This document shows, one piece after another, positions 25,678 to 34,861 of a stretch of DNA of 64,000 bases. Both the position numbers and the translations under genes were made by a program. The notes beneath the pieces are model-generated. The model was given only the letters and a program-made list of their open reading frames with translations. It was not told the origin of the DNA and ran no database searches. This DNA is from Asticcacaulis currens (GTDB taxonomy: Bacteria; Pseudomonadota; Alphaproteobacteria; Caulobacterales; Caulobacteraceae). Where the stretch lies: NCBI RefSeq assembly GCF_028550395.1, contig NZ_JAQQKW010000009.1, positions 1 to 64,000 on the forward strand, read 5' to 3'. Within the stretch, counting starts at the first letter, position 1; every line of letters starts with the position of its first letter.

Positions 25678-27462
25678 TCAGCTTTTTGTTGGTCGCGCCT
25701 TTTTTCCGAAAAGGGATACTCCCTTTATCGGATTGCGCTCCACCCACCACAGGACCGCGCTGACCAGCAACCAGCCGAGGAACCACGGCCCGGCGGTGCC
25801 GCGACGGCCCTCTCCCTTTGTCTCTGTCGGTCGCGCGTCATCAGCCACCAGAGCCTGAGTGGATTCGCGCGCCTCCAGCGCCTGTACGCCCGGCAAGGCC
25901 TTGTCCGACAGGACGTAAAAAGGCACGGCCTGCACCGTATCCGAGGTCGTCACGCGCAGCACATGCCAGCCGGCCTGCGCAGGCCACACGGCCGCGCAAC
26001 GCGCCTCCCCCGTGGCCGTATCTACGACGGGGTGGCTGACACCGCCCTGCGGGTCGAGCACCTCGGCCGCACCGCTCAGGCCGCACAGGCTGACGCGCTG
26101 ATGCACTCGGCCTGCGGTGACGGTCGGCAGGGCGGCATTTGAACGGCGAACCAGAGTTGAAAAGAGGCCACTCCACAAGGCCTGATGCCGACCGCCCTCA
26201 CCGCTAAGGGTCAGGGCGAAACTGTCGGTTACGCTCCACAGGCCCACCCGCCCACGCCCTTCGGCCCGCCACAGGCCCAGAGGCTGCCCGCTGCTGTCCA
26301 CGGCCAGAGGCACCGCATCGGCGCTGTCGAGGCGCAGGTTGAGTCGCGTCACGGTGGGAGCCTTGTCCTTGCTGCCCGCCGCTACAGGCAGGGAGACCGT
26401 CACCGGATCACCGGTGCCGCTGAGCCGCAGGCCAAGCGCGGCCCACTGGGCGCTCGTCGCTTCCGACGGCAGGGCTGTGGGCCGCAGCAACAGGCCCATA
26501 CCGCCGCGCACAGCGCTGACCACGGCGGCGCGGCCACTGTCGCCCAAACCTTCCCAGCCACGTTCATCTATGACCAGCAGGTCGGCCTGGCTCAGCGTGG
26601 CGGCCGTCAGGGGCTGCGGCGCATCGCCCGCCGCTACACCGCCGCCCAGAGCGAATTGCGCCTGCATGTCGATACCGGCATCGGCGGCCCAGCGGCGCAG
26701 ATATTTGATCTCCGGCCCCGGCGCGCCGCCAATCACCCGCACCCGCGCCGTCAGCGCCTCATCGACCCACACCGGCGCTTCGGCGGTTTCCACCACGGCT
26801 TTTGTGAAATCGCGCACCCGCACAGTGAAAGACACCGGCCCTGCCGCCTTGGCCGTGCCCGTGAGGACGGCCAGACCGCTGGCATCCGGTGTCTGGGTAT
26901 CGACCACCGCGCCCGCCGGATCGAGCAGCTCGACCATGCCCCCCTTCATCCCATTGACCGTCACGCCGATCTGAAACGCGCCACCGGGGGCCACCCGCTC
27001 CGGCGTATCGAGCCGCACCACGCCGCGCGGCAGGGCTGACGGCACAAAACGCAGGGCTCGCCCTTCGACCGCCGCGCGGTCGCGTGGCGTCAGGCCGTCG
27101 CCCACCACGGTCAGGCGCGTCGCTTCGGGGTGGAGACGCAACGCCGTGGCCAGATCGGGCACGCGCTCAGCCCCCGGCACATTGGCTTCCGGCAGGGCGA
27201 CGACGCGGTCGCCCGCCTGCGCATCGACCGCCTGCGCCCCGCGCGTGGCAACGATCAGCGTGCCGGGGGCGGCGGCCAGACGCGGCGGGAACAGGATCAG
27301 ATACAGCAACAGCGCCGACACCGGCGTCAGGGCCAGAAGGATCACAAGCCGCGGCAGGGAGCGTTCGGCCGCCTCGGCCTTTCGCCACCACAGACCCAGC
27401 CGTGCCGTGGATAAAACCACGGCGGCCAGAAGCATAAGAGCCACGATCACAGACGGGGTCAT
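25678..27462 (-). CDS. Membrane protein of the MoxR/DUF58/BatA cluster
   Basis: A 594-residue protein beginning at the ATG at 27462, which overlaps the upstream stop by 4 bp; an earlier in-frame ATG at 27585 lies inside the upstream gene and is unlikely. Two N-terminal membrane helices (~3-20 and ~38-60) precede a large extracytoplasmic region, with a segment near 280-380 (ADLLVIDERGWEGLGDSGRA) resembling a glutamine-amidotransferase-like fold, and one helix near the C-terminus (GPWFLGWLLVSAVLWWVERN). It is the last gene of the operon. I do not recognise a named family; a role with the MoxR-DUF58-BatA group is inferred from context. Confidence 0.75.
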   Translation of the reverse strand: MTPSVIVALMLLAAVVLSTARLGLWWRKAEAAERSLPRLVILLALTPVSALLLYLILFPPRLAAAPGTLIVATRGAQAVDAQAGDRVVALPEANVPGAERVPDLATALRLHPEATRLTVVGDGLTPRDRAAVEGRALRFVPSALPRGVVRLDTPERVAPGGAFQIGVTVNGMKGGMVELLDPAGAVVDTQTPDASGLAVLTGTAKAAGPVSFTVRVRDFTKAVVETAEAPVWVDEALTARVRVIGGAPGPEIKYLRRWAADAGIDMQAQFALGGGVAAGDAPQPLTAATLSQADLLVIDERGWEGLGDSGRAAVVSAVRGGMGLLLRPTALPSEATSAQWAALGLRLSGTGDPVTVSLPVAAGSKDKAPTVTRLNLRLDSADAVPLAVDSSGQPLGLWRAEGRGRVGLWSVTDSFALTLSGEGGRHQALWSGLFSTLVRRSNAALPTVTAGRVHQRVSLCGLSGAAEVLDPQGGVSHPVVDTATGEARCAAVWPAQAGWHVLRVTTSDTVQAVPFYVLSDKALPGVQALEARESTQALVADDARPTETKGEGRRGTAGPWFLGWLLVSAVLWWVERNPIKGVSLFGKKARPTKS

Positions 27463-29558
27463 CTCGGTCGCTCCAGGGCATCCAGATAGCGGCCACCGGA
27501 CGCCGTCACCGCCGGGCGGCGCACGACACCCGCAGGCGGGCGGGTCAGGACGCGCCATAACTGCCCCCGCAGCGTCTGACGGCACGAGGTACAGCCGGGA
27601 TCGGCGCGCACCGCCTCGACCGCCGCCAGCAGCGACAGCGGGTCGCTAACCCGGCCTTCATTGGCGCGCAGCCAGCCATCGAGCGCCGCCAGTGGCATAT
27701 CCCTTTTCGCCCCCGGTGTCTCGGCCAGTGCCGTCCAGAGGGCCACGACGGGGGCATCCGGTGACGGGGCCGCCGTCACCGCGAAGGGCACGGGCGCAAT
27801 GCCCTCACGCTTGCCCGTCATGCGGCGGTTGTTGTCGATGGGCGGTAATTCCGGCCCGACGCGCGACAGGAAGATGCGCGTCGCCTGCTGCACCTCCTTG
27901 ATATAGCCCAACGCCTTGTAGGCGTGCGGCAGCGCGGTTTGCGGGTTCCCCTGTCGCAAATGCAGTTCCGACTGCCACATCTCATCCAGCGCCTTTTTCA
28001 GCGTGGCGCGCGTTTCCGGATCGAGCAGGGTCGCGGCTTCGGGCTCATCGTGCGTGTGGCCGTACTCCGCCGTCACATTGCCGCCGTCACCAAACACGGG
28101 TGCGGCATTGCCCTTTGACTCGCCATGATCATGACCGTCCCCGGCGCTGTGCTCATCGCCGTGCGTCCCCTCCTGACCCGGCGGGGCTTCGCGTTCGCCC
28201 TCGGCCTCTTCGCCCAGAAACTGCCCATAACGCAGGCGCAGCAGACGCTGATCGACGGCTATGGAGTCCGAGCGGCTGAGGAAGGTATCGGGTTTGAGGC
28301 GCGGCTTCTCCTTCAGCAGGGCTTCGATGTCGATAATGATCTGCCTCTGGCTGCGGAAATAGGCCGGCAGGGTTTTACGCGCCAGGGCCTCCAGCCCCGT
28401 GCTTTCGGCCCCCAGATCGGACGGCCAGCGCAGGATCAGGCTGGGGGAGCGCACCTCCTGCGGTGAGGGGGTGCGATTGTCGTGCACGGTCAACTGCACG
28501 ATCAGGTCGTCGCCCACGGCAAAACCGAGTGAGTTGAGGTCCAGCCGCGTGGCAAAGCGCTTATCGGCTGCGCCGCCAGTGCCGCTCAAGGTCATCGTCC
28601 GTTCACGGAAGGTGATGTTTTCGCCCTGCCCCTGCGCCTGAATGATGCGCAGTTCGGCGGTGGGCGCGACGCCGTAATCGTCACTGGCGCCAAAGACCAG
28701 CGGCCACTGGGTCTGACCCGGCGTGACCAGAGTCAGGGCGCGGTCAGGAAGGACGGCCTCGACCTTTGGCGGCGCATCCGGCGTGACTTCCAGCCGATGC
28801 AACGGTTGCGCCGGCAGGCCGTCGGCGGCGAGGCGATAGAGGCGCGAGCGGTCGGCGCTCAGGGTAGCGGTCCATCCGTTGCCGTCGCGGCGCAGGGCCA
28901 CGCTCTGACCATCATGGAAGACCAGCCGCTCATTGGCGGCGTCCGGCGCAAAACGCAGCCGCCAAGTCAGCCGGGTGTTTTGCGGCACTTTGAGATCGAG
29001 GGTCGTTTCGCGGTGTGCCGCCTGCCGCGTATAGGCGGGCGGGGTGACGGCGACCTCGGCGGAGATCAGTTTGGGCGCGCCCGCTTCAGCGCGTCTGAGC
29101 GCAACCGGCGTCACGCGAATTTGCGGCCACCAGACAAACGCCGCCGTCAGGGCCGCTATCCCCAACCCTGCCGCCACTGCAAAGCTGACCGGCTTCCAGC
29201 GCCACGGGGGTGTCAGCACCGCCGGAGACGGCAGGCGCTCGATCAGGCGTTGCCGTTGCAGGATCTGCAAGGGGTTGAGGTTTTCGGCGCGCGCAAACAA
29301 CAGATCGGCACTGTCTTCCATCTCGGCACGGTGAGCATTGAGCGCCGCAATCACCCAGGCGCGGTCAAAGCGCCGCAATCGCCACAAAGCCAGCCCGAAG
29401 GCCACGAACAGGCCGAGGCACAGGGCCATCAAAAGCCCCGCCTTTGCGCCCACGGCCCAACCCGCAAAGGCCATAGCGACGATCAGCGGCAGGGCCGTCA
29501 GCCCGTCGTTCAACAGGCTGCGCAAACGCGCCGGGCCGGTAAAGCGCTGAGTCGTCAT
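27459..29558 (-). CDS. Large membrane protein (DUF4175-like) of the MoxR cluster
   Basis: A 699-residue protein with two N-terminal membrane helices (~20-60) and one near residues 130-145, then a large domain with TLVTPGQTQWPLVFGASDDY, a DUF4175-type pattern in alphaproteobacterial MoxR clusters. A His/Glu/Gly-rich stretch around residues 465-515 (GDGHDHGESKG, YGHTHDEPE) could bind metal. It overlaps the genes on both sides by 4 bp (ATGA at 29555-29558 and 27459-27462), so translation is coupled. Function is unknown beyond this operon context. Confidence 0.75.
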   Translation of the reverse strand: MTTQRFTGPARLRSLLNDGLTALPLIVAMAFAGWAVGAKAGLLMALCLGLFVAFGLALWRLRRFDRAWVIAALNAHRAEMEDSADLLFARAENLNPLQILQRQRLIERLPSPAVLTPPWRWKPVSFAVAAGLGIAALTAAFVWWPQIRVTPVALRRAEAGAPKLISAEVAVTPPAYTRQAAHRETTLDLKVPQNTRLTWRLRFAPDAANERLVFHDGQSVALRRDGNGWTATLSADRSRLYRLAADGLPAQPLHRLEVTPDAPPKVEAVLPDRALTLVTPGQTQWPLVFGASDDYGVAPTAELRIIQAQGQGENITFRERTMTLSGTGGAADKRFATRLDLNSLGFAVGDDLIVQLTVHDNRTPSPQEVRSPSLILRWPSDLGAESTGLEALARKTLPAYFRSQRQIIIDIEALLKEKPRLKPDTFLSRSDSIAVDQRLLRLRYGQFLGEEAEGEREAPPGQEGTHGDEHSAGDGHDHGESKGNAAPVFGDGGNVTAEYGHTHDEPEAATLLDPETRATLKKALDEMWQSELHLRQGNPQTALPHAYKALGYIKEVQQATRIFLSRVGPELPPIDNNRRMTGKREGIAPVPFAVTAAPSPDAPVVALWTALAETPGAKRDMPLAALDGWLRANEGRVSDPLSLLAAVEAVRADPGCTSCRQTLRGQLWRVLTRPPAGVVRRPAVTASGGRYLDALERPR

Positions 29559-30688
29559 GGCGCGGCCCTCCGGCGGGCGGCGGTGGCCAGCAGGCGCTCA
29601 ACCCCGAACAAGACCGCCACCAGCAGGGCCAGCCACGGCGTCAGTTCCTCAGACGGGCGGGTGAAAATAGAGCGCCCCACGACCGGGATCAAATCGCGCG
29701 CCTCGACACGCGCCGGTGATGGGTTCGGACTGAGAACGGCAGCCAGTTGATCCGGAAAGGTCGGCTCCAGCAATTCCGTAAAAACCGCCGGACCGAGGGG
29801 CCGCGTCAGGCGCAGCCACTGCCCCCGCCCCTCGCCCTGGGCCTCCATCAAAGGTGCGCCGGTGGCATCGCGCCACGCGACGCGGCGCTGCGGTGACGCA
29901 GGCCAGACCGTTTGCGCCCCCAACAGGACCGTTCCACCGGAATGCACCCGCGCCCTGACGGCAGACGGGACGTTACCGCTGCCCAGCCACACCAAAACCC
30001 GATCCTTTGGCGGCAGGGCGGCATCCGCCCCGGCGGCTTCGAACGGAGTCTGCCAGGCGGCAGAGACGGCGCGGAACCACCGCACATCGGCGGCGCGGTC
30101 CGGCGCATAGCGCAGGCTGAGAACGGGCAGTTTCGTCGTCATGGACTGAGCGGCGGGCATGGCCCCGGCCACGATGCGCCAATCGACCGTGCGGCTGAGG
30201 ATCGGGCGCTCAGCATCCACCCCTTGAAGGGTTTGCGGCACCACGACGGTCAGCTTTACCCCTTGCGGCAATTGCGCATCGAGCTGCCGCAGACGACTGC
30301 TCACCTCGCCCACTGCTCCCGGCGTGTCGCTTAAGCGTGGAAAACCCGCCGTCAGCCAATGCGCCTCGGCGTCTTCCCTTGCCGCCTGCTGCGCCGCCTT
30401 TGGATCAGCCCCCGGTACCACAGTCACATAGGGCTTGTCGCTGAGCGGTGCCGTGAGGACCGGCCGCGCCAGCAGCAGGCCCAGCACGGCGATCAGCAGC
30501 AGCCGCACCCACAGCAGCGGCCATTCGCTGAACCGGATACGCTGGCGCGGTTTGGGGCGCGGATCGAGCCAGCGCAGGGCGGCGAAGACCACCGGACGCA
30601 GCTCGTCGCGCCGCATCAGGTGGATGACCAGCGGCACGACCACGGCCAGCAGGGCCGCCAGACCTAACGGGAACAGGAGGGCGGGCAT
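29555..30688 (-). CDS. BatA-like (aerotolerance N-terminal domain) membrane protein
   Basis: A 377-residue protein starting at the ATG at 30688 (TGATG overlap with the DUF58 stop); an earlier ATG at 30733 would sit in that gene. The N-terminus, LFPLGLAALLAVVVPLVIHL then RRDELRPVVFAALRWL, is the BatA/aerotolerance N-terminal domain with a membrane helix, followed by a second helix (LLLIAVLGLLLARPVL). A VWA-like extracytoplasmic region and a final helix near WLALLVAVLFGVERLL follow. In related clusters BatA proteins work with MoxR and DUF58 proteins at the envelope. Confidence 0.82.
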   Translation of the reverse strand: MPALLFPLGLAALLAVVVPLVIHLMRRDELRPVVFAALRWLDPRPKPRQRIRFSEWPLLWVRLLLIAVLGLLLARPVLTAPLSDKPYVTVVPGADPKAAQQAAREDAEAHWLTAGFPRLSDTPGAVGEVSSRLRQLDAQLPQGVKLTVVVPQTLQGVDAERPILSRTVDWRIVAGAMPAAQSMTTKLPVLSLRYAPDRAADVRWFRAVSAAWQTPFEAAGADAALPPKDRVLVWLGSGNVPSAVRARVHSGGTVLLGAQTVWPASPQRRVAWRDATGAPLMEAQGEGRGQWLRLTRPLGPAVFTELLEPTFPDQLAAVLSPNPSPARVEARDLIPVVGRSIFTRPSEELTPWLALLVAVLFGVERLLATAARRRAAP

Positions 30689-31647
30689 CAGGCCGTCTCC
30701 TTTCCTGATGGCTTTTGGCCAAAGAGTCGCCACAGCGGCGCATCCACCGGCTCATCCAGCCAGTAGGGCGTGTGCCGCACCCCCGCCGCGAACAGCCGCG
30801 CCTCAAAGGCCTGACGGGCGGCGGCAAAGCGCTTGAGGAAATCAGTGCGCAGGGCCTTGCCGTCACCCAGCACCTCGGCCCCGCCTTCGGGATCATCGAA
30901 ACGATAGCCGCCCTGAAACGGAAAATCGCGCTCCTCGGCCGTCAGGGTCTGCACCATCAGCACGTCGCGCCCGGCCGCCGACAGGCGCGTCATCAGCTCA
31001 GTGCAGCCCTCGTCAAAGCCGTCGCTGAACACCATGACCATGTCCTGCGCGCGGATGCGACCCCACACCGGCGACAACTGCGCCAGTGACGGAAACCCGC
31101 CCTCGGTCTTCAATTTGAACAACTCCAGCCGCAGACGGTCGCGCGCCTTAAGCCCCGCCGCGGCCTCGACCACCGCCACGCCGCGATCGCTGAGGGTGAT
31201 CAGGCCGAAGGCGTCCCCCTGACGCAGGGCCAGTTCGCCGACGCAGGCCGCCATGGCCTTGGCGGCCTCAAGGCGGCTCCAACCGGGCTTGAGGGCTTTT
31301 TGAGTGGTCGCATTTCCGGGCGAAAAACCGGTACCTACTTTTTCTGGAAATGCTCCGTCGGATTGCCCCATCGAGGCCGACAGATCGAGCACGGTCCACA
31401 CCCTGAGCGGGCTTTCACGCTCGGATTCACGCACGAAAAACTTGTCCGAGCGCGCATAGAGCTTCCAGTCGATCTGACGCAGTTCGTCGCCCGGCTCATA
31501 GGCACGGTACTGCGCAAACTCCAGCCCTGCGCCGCGTGAACGCGACGCGTGCAGCCCGATCCCCGACGCCCCGGACGCGCGGCGCGCGAACAGGCGCAGG
31601 CCTTTCAGCCTGTGGCGCACCTCAGGAGGGATCGGGTCGTACACCAT
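30688..31647 (-). CDS. DUF58 protein (vWA-like partner of MoxR)
   Basis: A 319-residue soluble protein. It has the DUF58 hallmark SRGAGLEFAQYRAYEPGDEL then RQIDWKLYARSDKFFVRESE, followed by VLDLSASMGQS, an intact vWA MIDAS-like D-x-S-x-S motif (Ser-Ala-Ser). DUF58 proteins are regular partners of MoxR AAA ATPases. It starts 4 bp after the moxR stop, and its own stop overlaps the batA-like start by one base. Confidence 0.9.
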   Translation of the reverse strand: MVYDPIPPEVRHRLKGLRLFARRASGASGIGLHASRSRGAGLEFAQYRAYEPGDELRQIDWKLYARSDKFFVRESERESPLRVWTVLDLSASMGQSDGAFPEKVGTGFSPGNATTQKALKPGWSRLEAAKAMAACVGELALRQGDAFGLITLSDRGVAVVEAAAGLKARDRLRLELFKLKTEGGFPSLAQLSPVWGRIRAQDMVMVFSDGFDEGCTELMTRLSAAGRDVLMVQTLTAEERDFPFQGGYRFDDPEGGAEVLGDGKALRTDFLKRFAAARQAFEARLFAAGVRHTPYWLDEPVDAPLWRLFGQKPSGKETA

Positions 31648-31651
31648 GCGT

Positions 31652-32635
31652 TCAGAGCTTTACGGCGCTCAGAATAGCGGCCACGACCGTATCGGGGGCC
31701 ACGCCCTCGGCCTCAGCGGCAAACGACATCAGCAGGCGGTGGCGCATGACGGGGGCCGCCAGCGCCATCACGTCGTCGCGCGTCGCCGCCAGTCGCCCCT
31801 GCAACAGGGCGCGCGCCTTGGCCGCCAGCACCAGAGATTGCCCGGCGCGCGGCCCCGCCCCCCATTTGATATAGGTGTTGACGGCCTGCGGGGCGGCCTC
31901 ACCCGGCCGCGTGGCGCGCACCAGCCGCGTGATCCAGCGCAGCAGGTCTTCGCCCACATGCACATCACGCACCAGCTTTTGCAGCACCAGCACGTCCTCG
32001 GCCCCCATCACCTTGGGCACGGCCCCGCCGCCCGCACCCGTCGTCTGGCGCAGGATATCGTGTTCTTCGGATTCCGTGGGGTAATCGACGCGGATATGCA
32101 GTAGAAAGCGGTCGAGTTGCGCTTCGGGCAGCGGATAGGTCCCGGCCTGCTCCAGCGGGTTCTGCGTCGCCAGCACGAAAAAGGGCGACGGCAGGGTGTG
32201 CGTCACCCCGGCGTAGGACACGGTGCGCTCCTGCATGGCCTCCAGCAGGGCGGCCTGCGTCTTGGGCGGCGTGCGGTTCAGTTCGTCGGCCAGCAGCAGG
32301 TGGGTAAAAACCGGCCCCGGCTGGAAACGGAAATGGCGGTGGCCGGTCCCGTGATCCTCTTCCAGAAGCTCGGTCCCCAGAATATCGCTGGGCATCAGGT
32401 CGGGAGTGAACTGCACGCGGCGGAATTGCAGCTCCAGCGCCTGCCCTAGGGAGCGCACCAGCAGCGTCTTGCCCAGCCCCGGCACACCCTCCAGCAGGCA
32501 ATGCCCGCCGGCCAGGAGCCCGATCAGCAGTTGCTCGACCACATCGGCCTGACCGACAATGGCCTGAGCGATGGCCTGACGCAGGTGGCCGAGGCGGGCC
32601 AGCCTTTCCCTGATCTCGGTTTCACTGATCGACAT
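31652..32635 (-). CDS. MoxR-family AAA+ ATPase
   Basis: A 327-residue ATPase with Walker A LEGVPGLGKTLL, Walker B LLADELNR and the MoxR segments LLEAMQERTVSYAGVTHTLP and ATQNPLEQAGTYPLPEAQLDR. MoxR proteins act as chaperone-like factors that help fold or activate vWA-domain partners. The adjacent DUF58 and BatA-like genes supply those. It begins 48 bp after the DUF4159 gene on the same strand. Confidence 0.95.
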   Translation of the reverse strand: MSISETEIRERLARLGHLRQAIAQAIVGQADVVEQLLIGLLAGGHCLLEGVPGLGKTLLVRSLGQALELQFRRVQFTPDLMPSDILGTELLEEDHGTGHRHFRFQPGPVFTHLLLADELNRTPPKTQAALLEAMQERTVSYAGVTHTLPSPFFVLATQNPLEQAGTYPLPEAQLDRFLLHIRVDYPTESEEHDILRQTTGAGGGAVPKVMGAEDVLVLQKLVRDVHVGEDLLRWITRLVRATRPGEAAPQAVNTYIKWGAGPRAGQSLVLAAKARALLQGRLAATRDDVMALAAPVMRHRLLMSFAAEAEGVAPDTVVAAILSAVKL

Positions 32636-32683
32636 ATCATAATCCCCATAATCCGGCCCCGGAGGCGAAGGCCGTCTGATGTC

Positions 32684-33427
32684 TCAACTCGACAAAGCGT
32701 AGATGACAATATTGACGCCGAATTTGGTATTGTCTTCGGCCAGAAAGCGCTTGTTGCGCCAGTCGTAATCCCACTCGCAGCCATAGTCCTTGTTGGAATA
32801 GAGGACGCCCAGACGGCCATTGATCTCTATGCCCTTCAGATAGTCGTGAACCAGATCGTCGCCCCAGCCGTTCAACTCAAACGAGGTATTGGGCGGGCCG
32901 TCGAACTGGAAAAAGCTCTTATAAATGGCGTGCGTATTGGGTAGTTTTTTCAGCGCCTGTGGACCGAAGATCGTCGCCATCTGCCGCTCGAACGACTTGG
33001 CGAACAGGCCGTCAATGTCGTGATTGCAGTCATCGACAAAGACAAACCCGCCATTTCTGACATAGGTCTCGAAATTGCGCCGCTCTGCCGGGCTGAAATC
33101 GACCAGCTTGTGCCCGGCCATGTAGCAGAAGGGTGCGCTGAGCATCTTCGGATCGGACAGGTCGATCACGTGCTCCTTCGGATCAACGCGCAGGGTCGTG
33201 TAGTCGATCAGGGAGGTGATCAGATTGGCCGGCATCCGCTGATCGACGTCCCAGTCACCGGAGGCGTATTTCAGGCGCGTGAACCAGAAATCATAGCTGG
33301 CCGCCCGCGCCGGACGTACCAGCGCCGCCGCCAGCCCCCCGGCAAGCAGAGACAGAAACGCTGCACGATTCAGCCCCCTCTCCCTTGAGGGAGAGGGCTG
33401 GGGTGAGGGGGGAGTCACAGACGGCAT
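32684..33427 (-). CDS. DUF4159 protein with repeat-derived N-terminus
   Basis: A 247-residue protein whose domain (from about residue 45: YDFWFTRLKYASGDW, then RNGGFVFVDDCNHDIDGLF) is DUF4159. A signal-like segment (FLSLLAGGLAAALVRPARA) precedes it, so it is probably exported. The first ~18 residues (TPPSPQPSPSRERG) are encoded by a palindromic repeat element, which is a common source of false N-termini. No ATG, GTG or TTG gives a shorter natural start in frame, so the start is uncertain; the element may have been captured as a new 5' end. It lies between tldE and moxR. Confidence 0.8.
   Translation of the reverse strand: MPSVTPPSPQPSPSRERGLNRAAFLSLLAGGLAAALVRPARAASYDFWFTRLKYASGDWDVDQRMPANLITSLIDYTTLRVDPKEHVIDLSDPKMLSAPFCYMAGHKLVDFSPAERRNFETYVRNGGFVFVDDCNHDIDGLFAKSFERQMATIFGPQALKKLPNTHAIYKSFFQFDGPPNTSFELNGWGDDLVHDYLKGIEINGRLGVLYSNKDYGCEWDYDWRNKRFLAEDNTKFGVNIVIYALSS
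33374..33412. repeat. Palindromic repeat, left copy, inside DUF4159 5' end
   Basis: This copy contains CCCTCTCCCTTGAGGGAGAGGG, a perfect palindrome followed by CTGGGGTGAGGGG. An inverted copy lies at 33443-33492, so the pair can fold back on itself. Confidence 0.8.
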
Positions 33428-33442
33428 ACCGAGTCTTTTGAC

Positions 33443-33492
33443 CTCCCCCTCACCCGGCGCGTTGCGCCACCCTCTCCCTCAAGGGAGAGGGG
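33443..33492. repeat. Palindromic repeat, right (inverted) copy
   Basis: CTCCCCCTCACCC, then a short hairpin (GGCGCGTTGCGCC) and CCCTCTCCCTCAAGGGAGAGGG. It is inverted relative to the copy at 33374-33412 and lies in the gap between the DUF4159 gene and tldE. Confidence 0.8.
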
Positions 33493-33502
33493 ATGTTTGC
33501 AA

Positions 33503-34837
33503 CTACACCGCATCCGACAAGGACGTGAAGGTAAAGTCACGCAGCTTCATCGGCGGGATCATCATCACGAACGGCGATTCATCGTCGCCGACACGTACCG
33601 GCTTGCCCAGCTCTTCGATATTGTTGAGCATGATGACCGGCGACTCGTTAAAGCGGAAGTTCTTGATCGGATACTTGATCTGGCCGTTTTCGATATAGAA
33701 GGTGCCGTCGCGCGTCAGACCCGTCAGCAGCACGGTTTGCGGATCGACCATGCGGATATACCAGGTGCGGGTGACCAAAATCCCTTTTTGCGTAGAACGC
33801 ACGAGGTCCATGGTCGATTTCGAGCCACCTTCCATGATCAGGTTGCCGGGCGAGGCGTCGGCGGTCTTGCCCTGCTTTTGCGCCCAGTAGCGGGAATATT
33901 GCAGGCTGGCCACCTTGCCCTTTTCGATGATGGGCAGGCGCTTGCGCGGCAGACCTTCGCCGTCCCATGGCAGTACGGCGGCGTCCGGGTGCGACGGGTC
34001 GGCATAGACGGTGACGCGCGGGTCATAGACCTGTTCCCCCAGCTTGTTGCCGCCGCCCTTTTTCGACAGGAAGCTGCGGCCTTCGTCGGCCGAGCGCGCG
34101 TCAAAATAGTTCATCATGAACGAGATCAGGCCCGCCGAGGCCGCCGGTTCCAGAATGACCGTATATTTGCCGGGCTCCAGCGCCTTGGCGTCGGCGGAGT
34201 CGGCGGCCTTCTTCATGGCGATCTGGATTTCTGTGTCCGGCTTGAAGTCGGCGACGTTCTGAAGGTTGCGCGCCACCCAGCCCGAACCGCGACCATCTTC
34301 GGTGCGCACCGTGCAGGTATAGTCCACCGAGGTGGCCTTCTGATACCCGAAATTGCCGTTGGAATTGGCAAAGGCCGAGAAGCCCTGACCGTCCGACAGG
34401 AAGCCCGCCGCGATCAGCTTGGCCTGCTTGCACGGGGTGATCGACTTGGCGGCCACCTCAGCGCGCTGCGCCGGCGTGATGGCGGCGGTCGCTTCGCTGA
34501 AGGTGTTGGTCGGCGTGTAGGTCTGCTTGCCCACGGCCGGCATGAATTCCGGGTTTTCCGGCGCCAGTTTGGCCAGGTCTTCGGCCCGGCGCACCACGCG
34601 CTCCAGAGAGGCGTCGTCAAAGGCGTTGATGGTGGCGATGCCGACGCGCTTGCCGAAGGCCACCTGAACCCCCAGCTCGGTATTGGTCACGACGCCGCTG
34701 GTCGAGACATTGTTCAGCGCAAAGCGGATATTGCCGTTGATAGCCCCCGACAGGGTGGCGGTGCATTCGTCGGCCTTCGACAGCTTGATAACCTTGTCGA
34801 GAATGGCCTTGGCTTCGGCTTCGGTAAGGATGCCCAT
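33503..34837 (-). CDS. pmbA: TldE/PmbA-family peptidase partner
   Basis: A 444-residue member of the TldD/PmbA (U62) family. It has KTTVGGG-type features such as ADPSHPDAAVLPWDGEGLPR, LIMEGGSKSTMDLV and a LLTGLTRDGTFYIENGQIKY segment. It lacks the HExxxH zinc site of the larger partner, as expected of TldE. It has no signal peptide, whereas its partner does. It starts 25 bp after the tldD stop and precedes DUF4159 and moxR. Confidence 0.9.
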   Translation of the reverse strand: MGILTEAEAKAILDKVIKLSKADECTATLSGAINGNIRFALNNVSTSGVVTNTELGVQVAFGKRVGIATINAFDDASLERVVRRAEDLAKLAPENPEFMPAVGKQTYTPTNTFSEATAAITPAQRAEVAAKSITPCKQAKLIAAGFLSDGQGFSAFANSNGNFGYQKATSVDYTCTVRTEDGRGSGWVARNLQNVADFKPDTEIQIAMKKAADSADAKALEPGKYTVILEPAASAGLISFMMNYFDARSADEGRSFLSKKGGGNKLGEQVYDPRVTVYADPSHPDAAVLPWDGEGLPRKRLPIIEKGKVASLQYSRYWAQKQGKTADASPGNLIMEGGSKSTMDLVRSTQKGILVTRTWYIRMVDPQTVLLTGLTRDGTFYIENGQIKYPIKNFRFNESPVIMLNNIEELGKPVRVGDDESPFVMMIPPMKLRDFTFTSLSDAV

Positions 34838-34861
34838 ATCTGTAATCTCCCAATCGGCCGA

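Noticed and set aside
27463-27585. Longer N-terminus for the 25678 gene from an ATG at 27585
   Set aside because: It lies in the upstream gene and gives an odd Cys/Pro-rich head; the ATG at 27462 has the 4-bp overlap typical of this operon.
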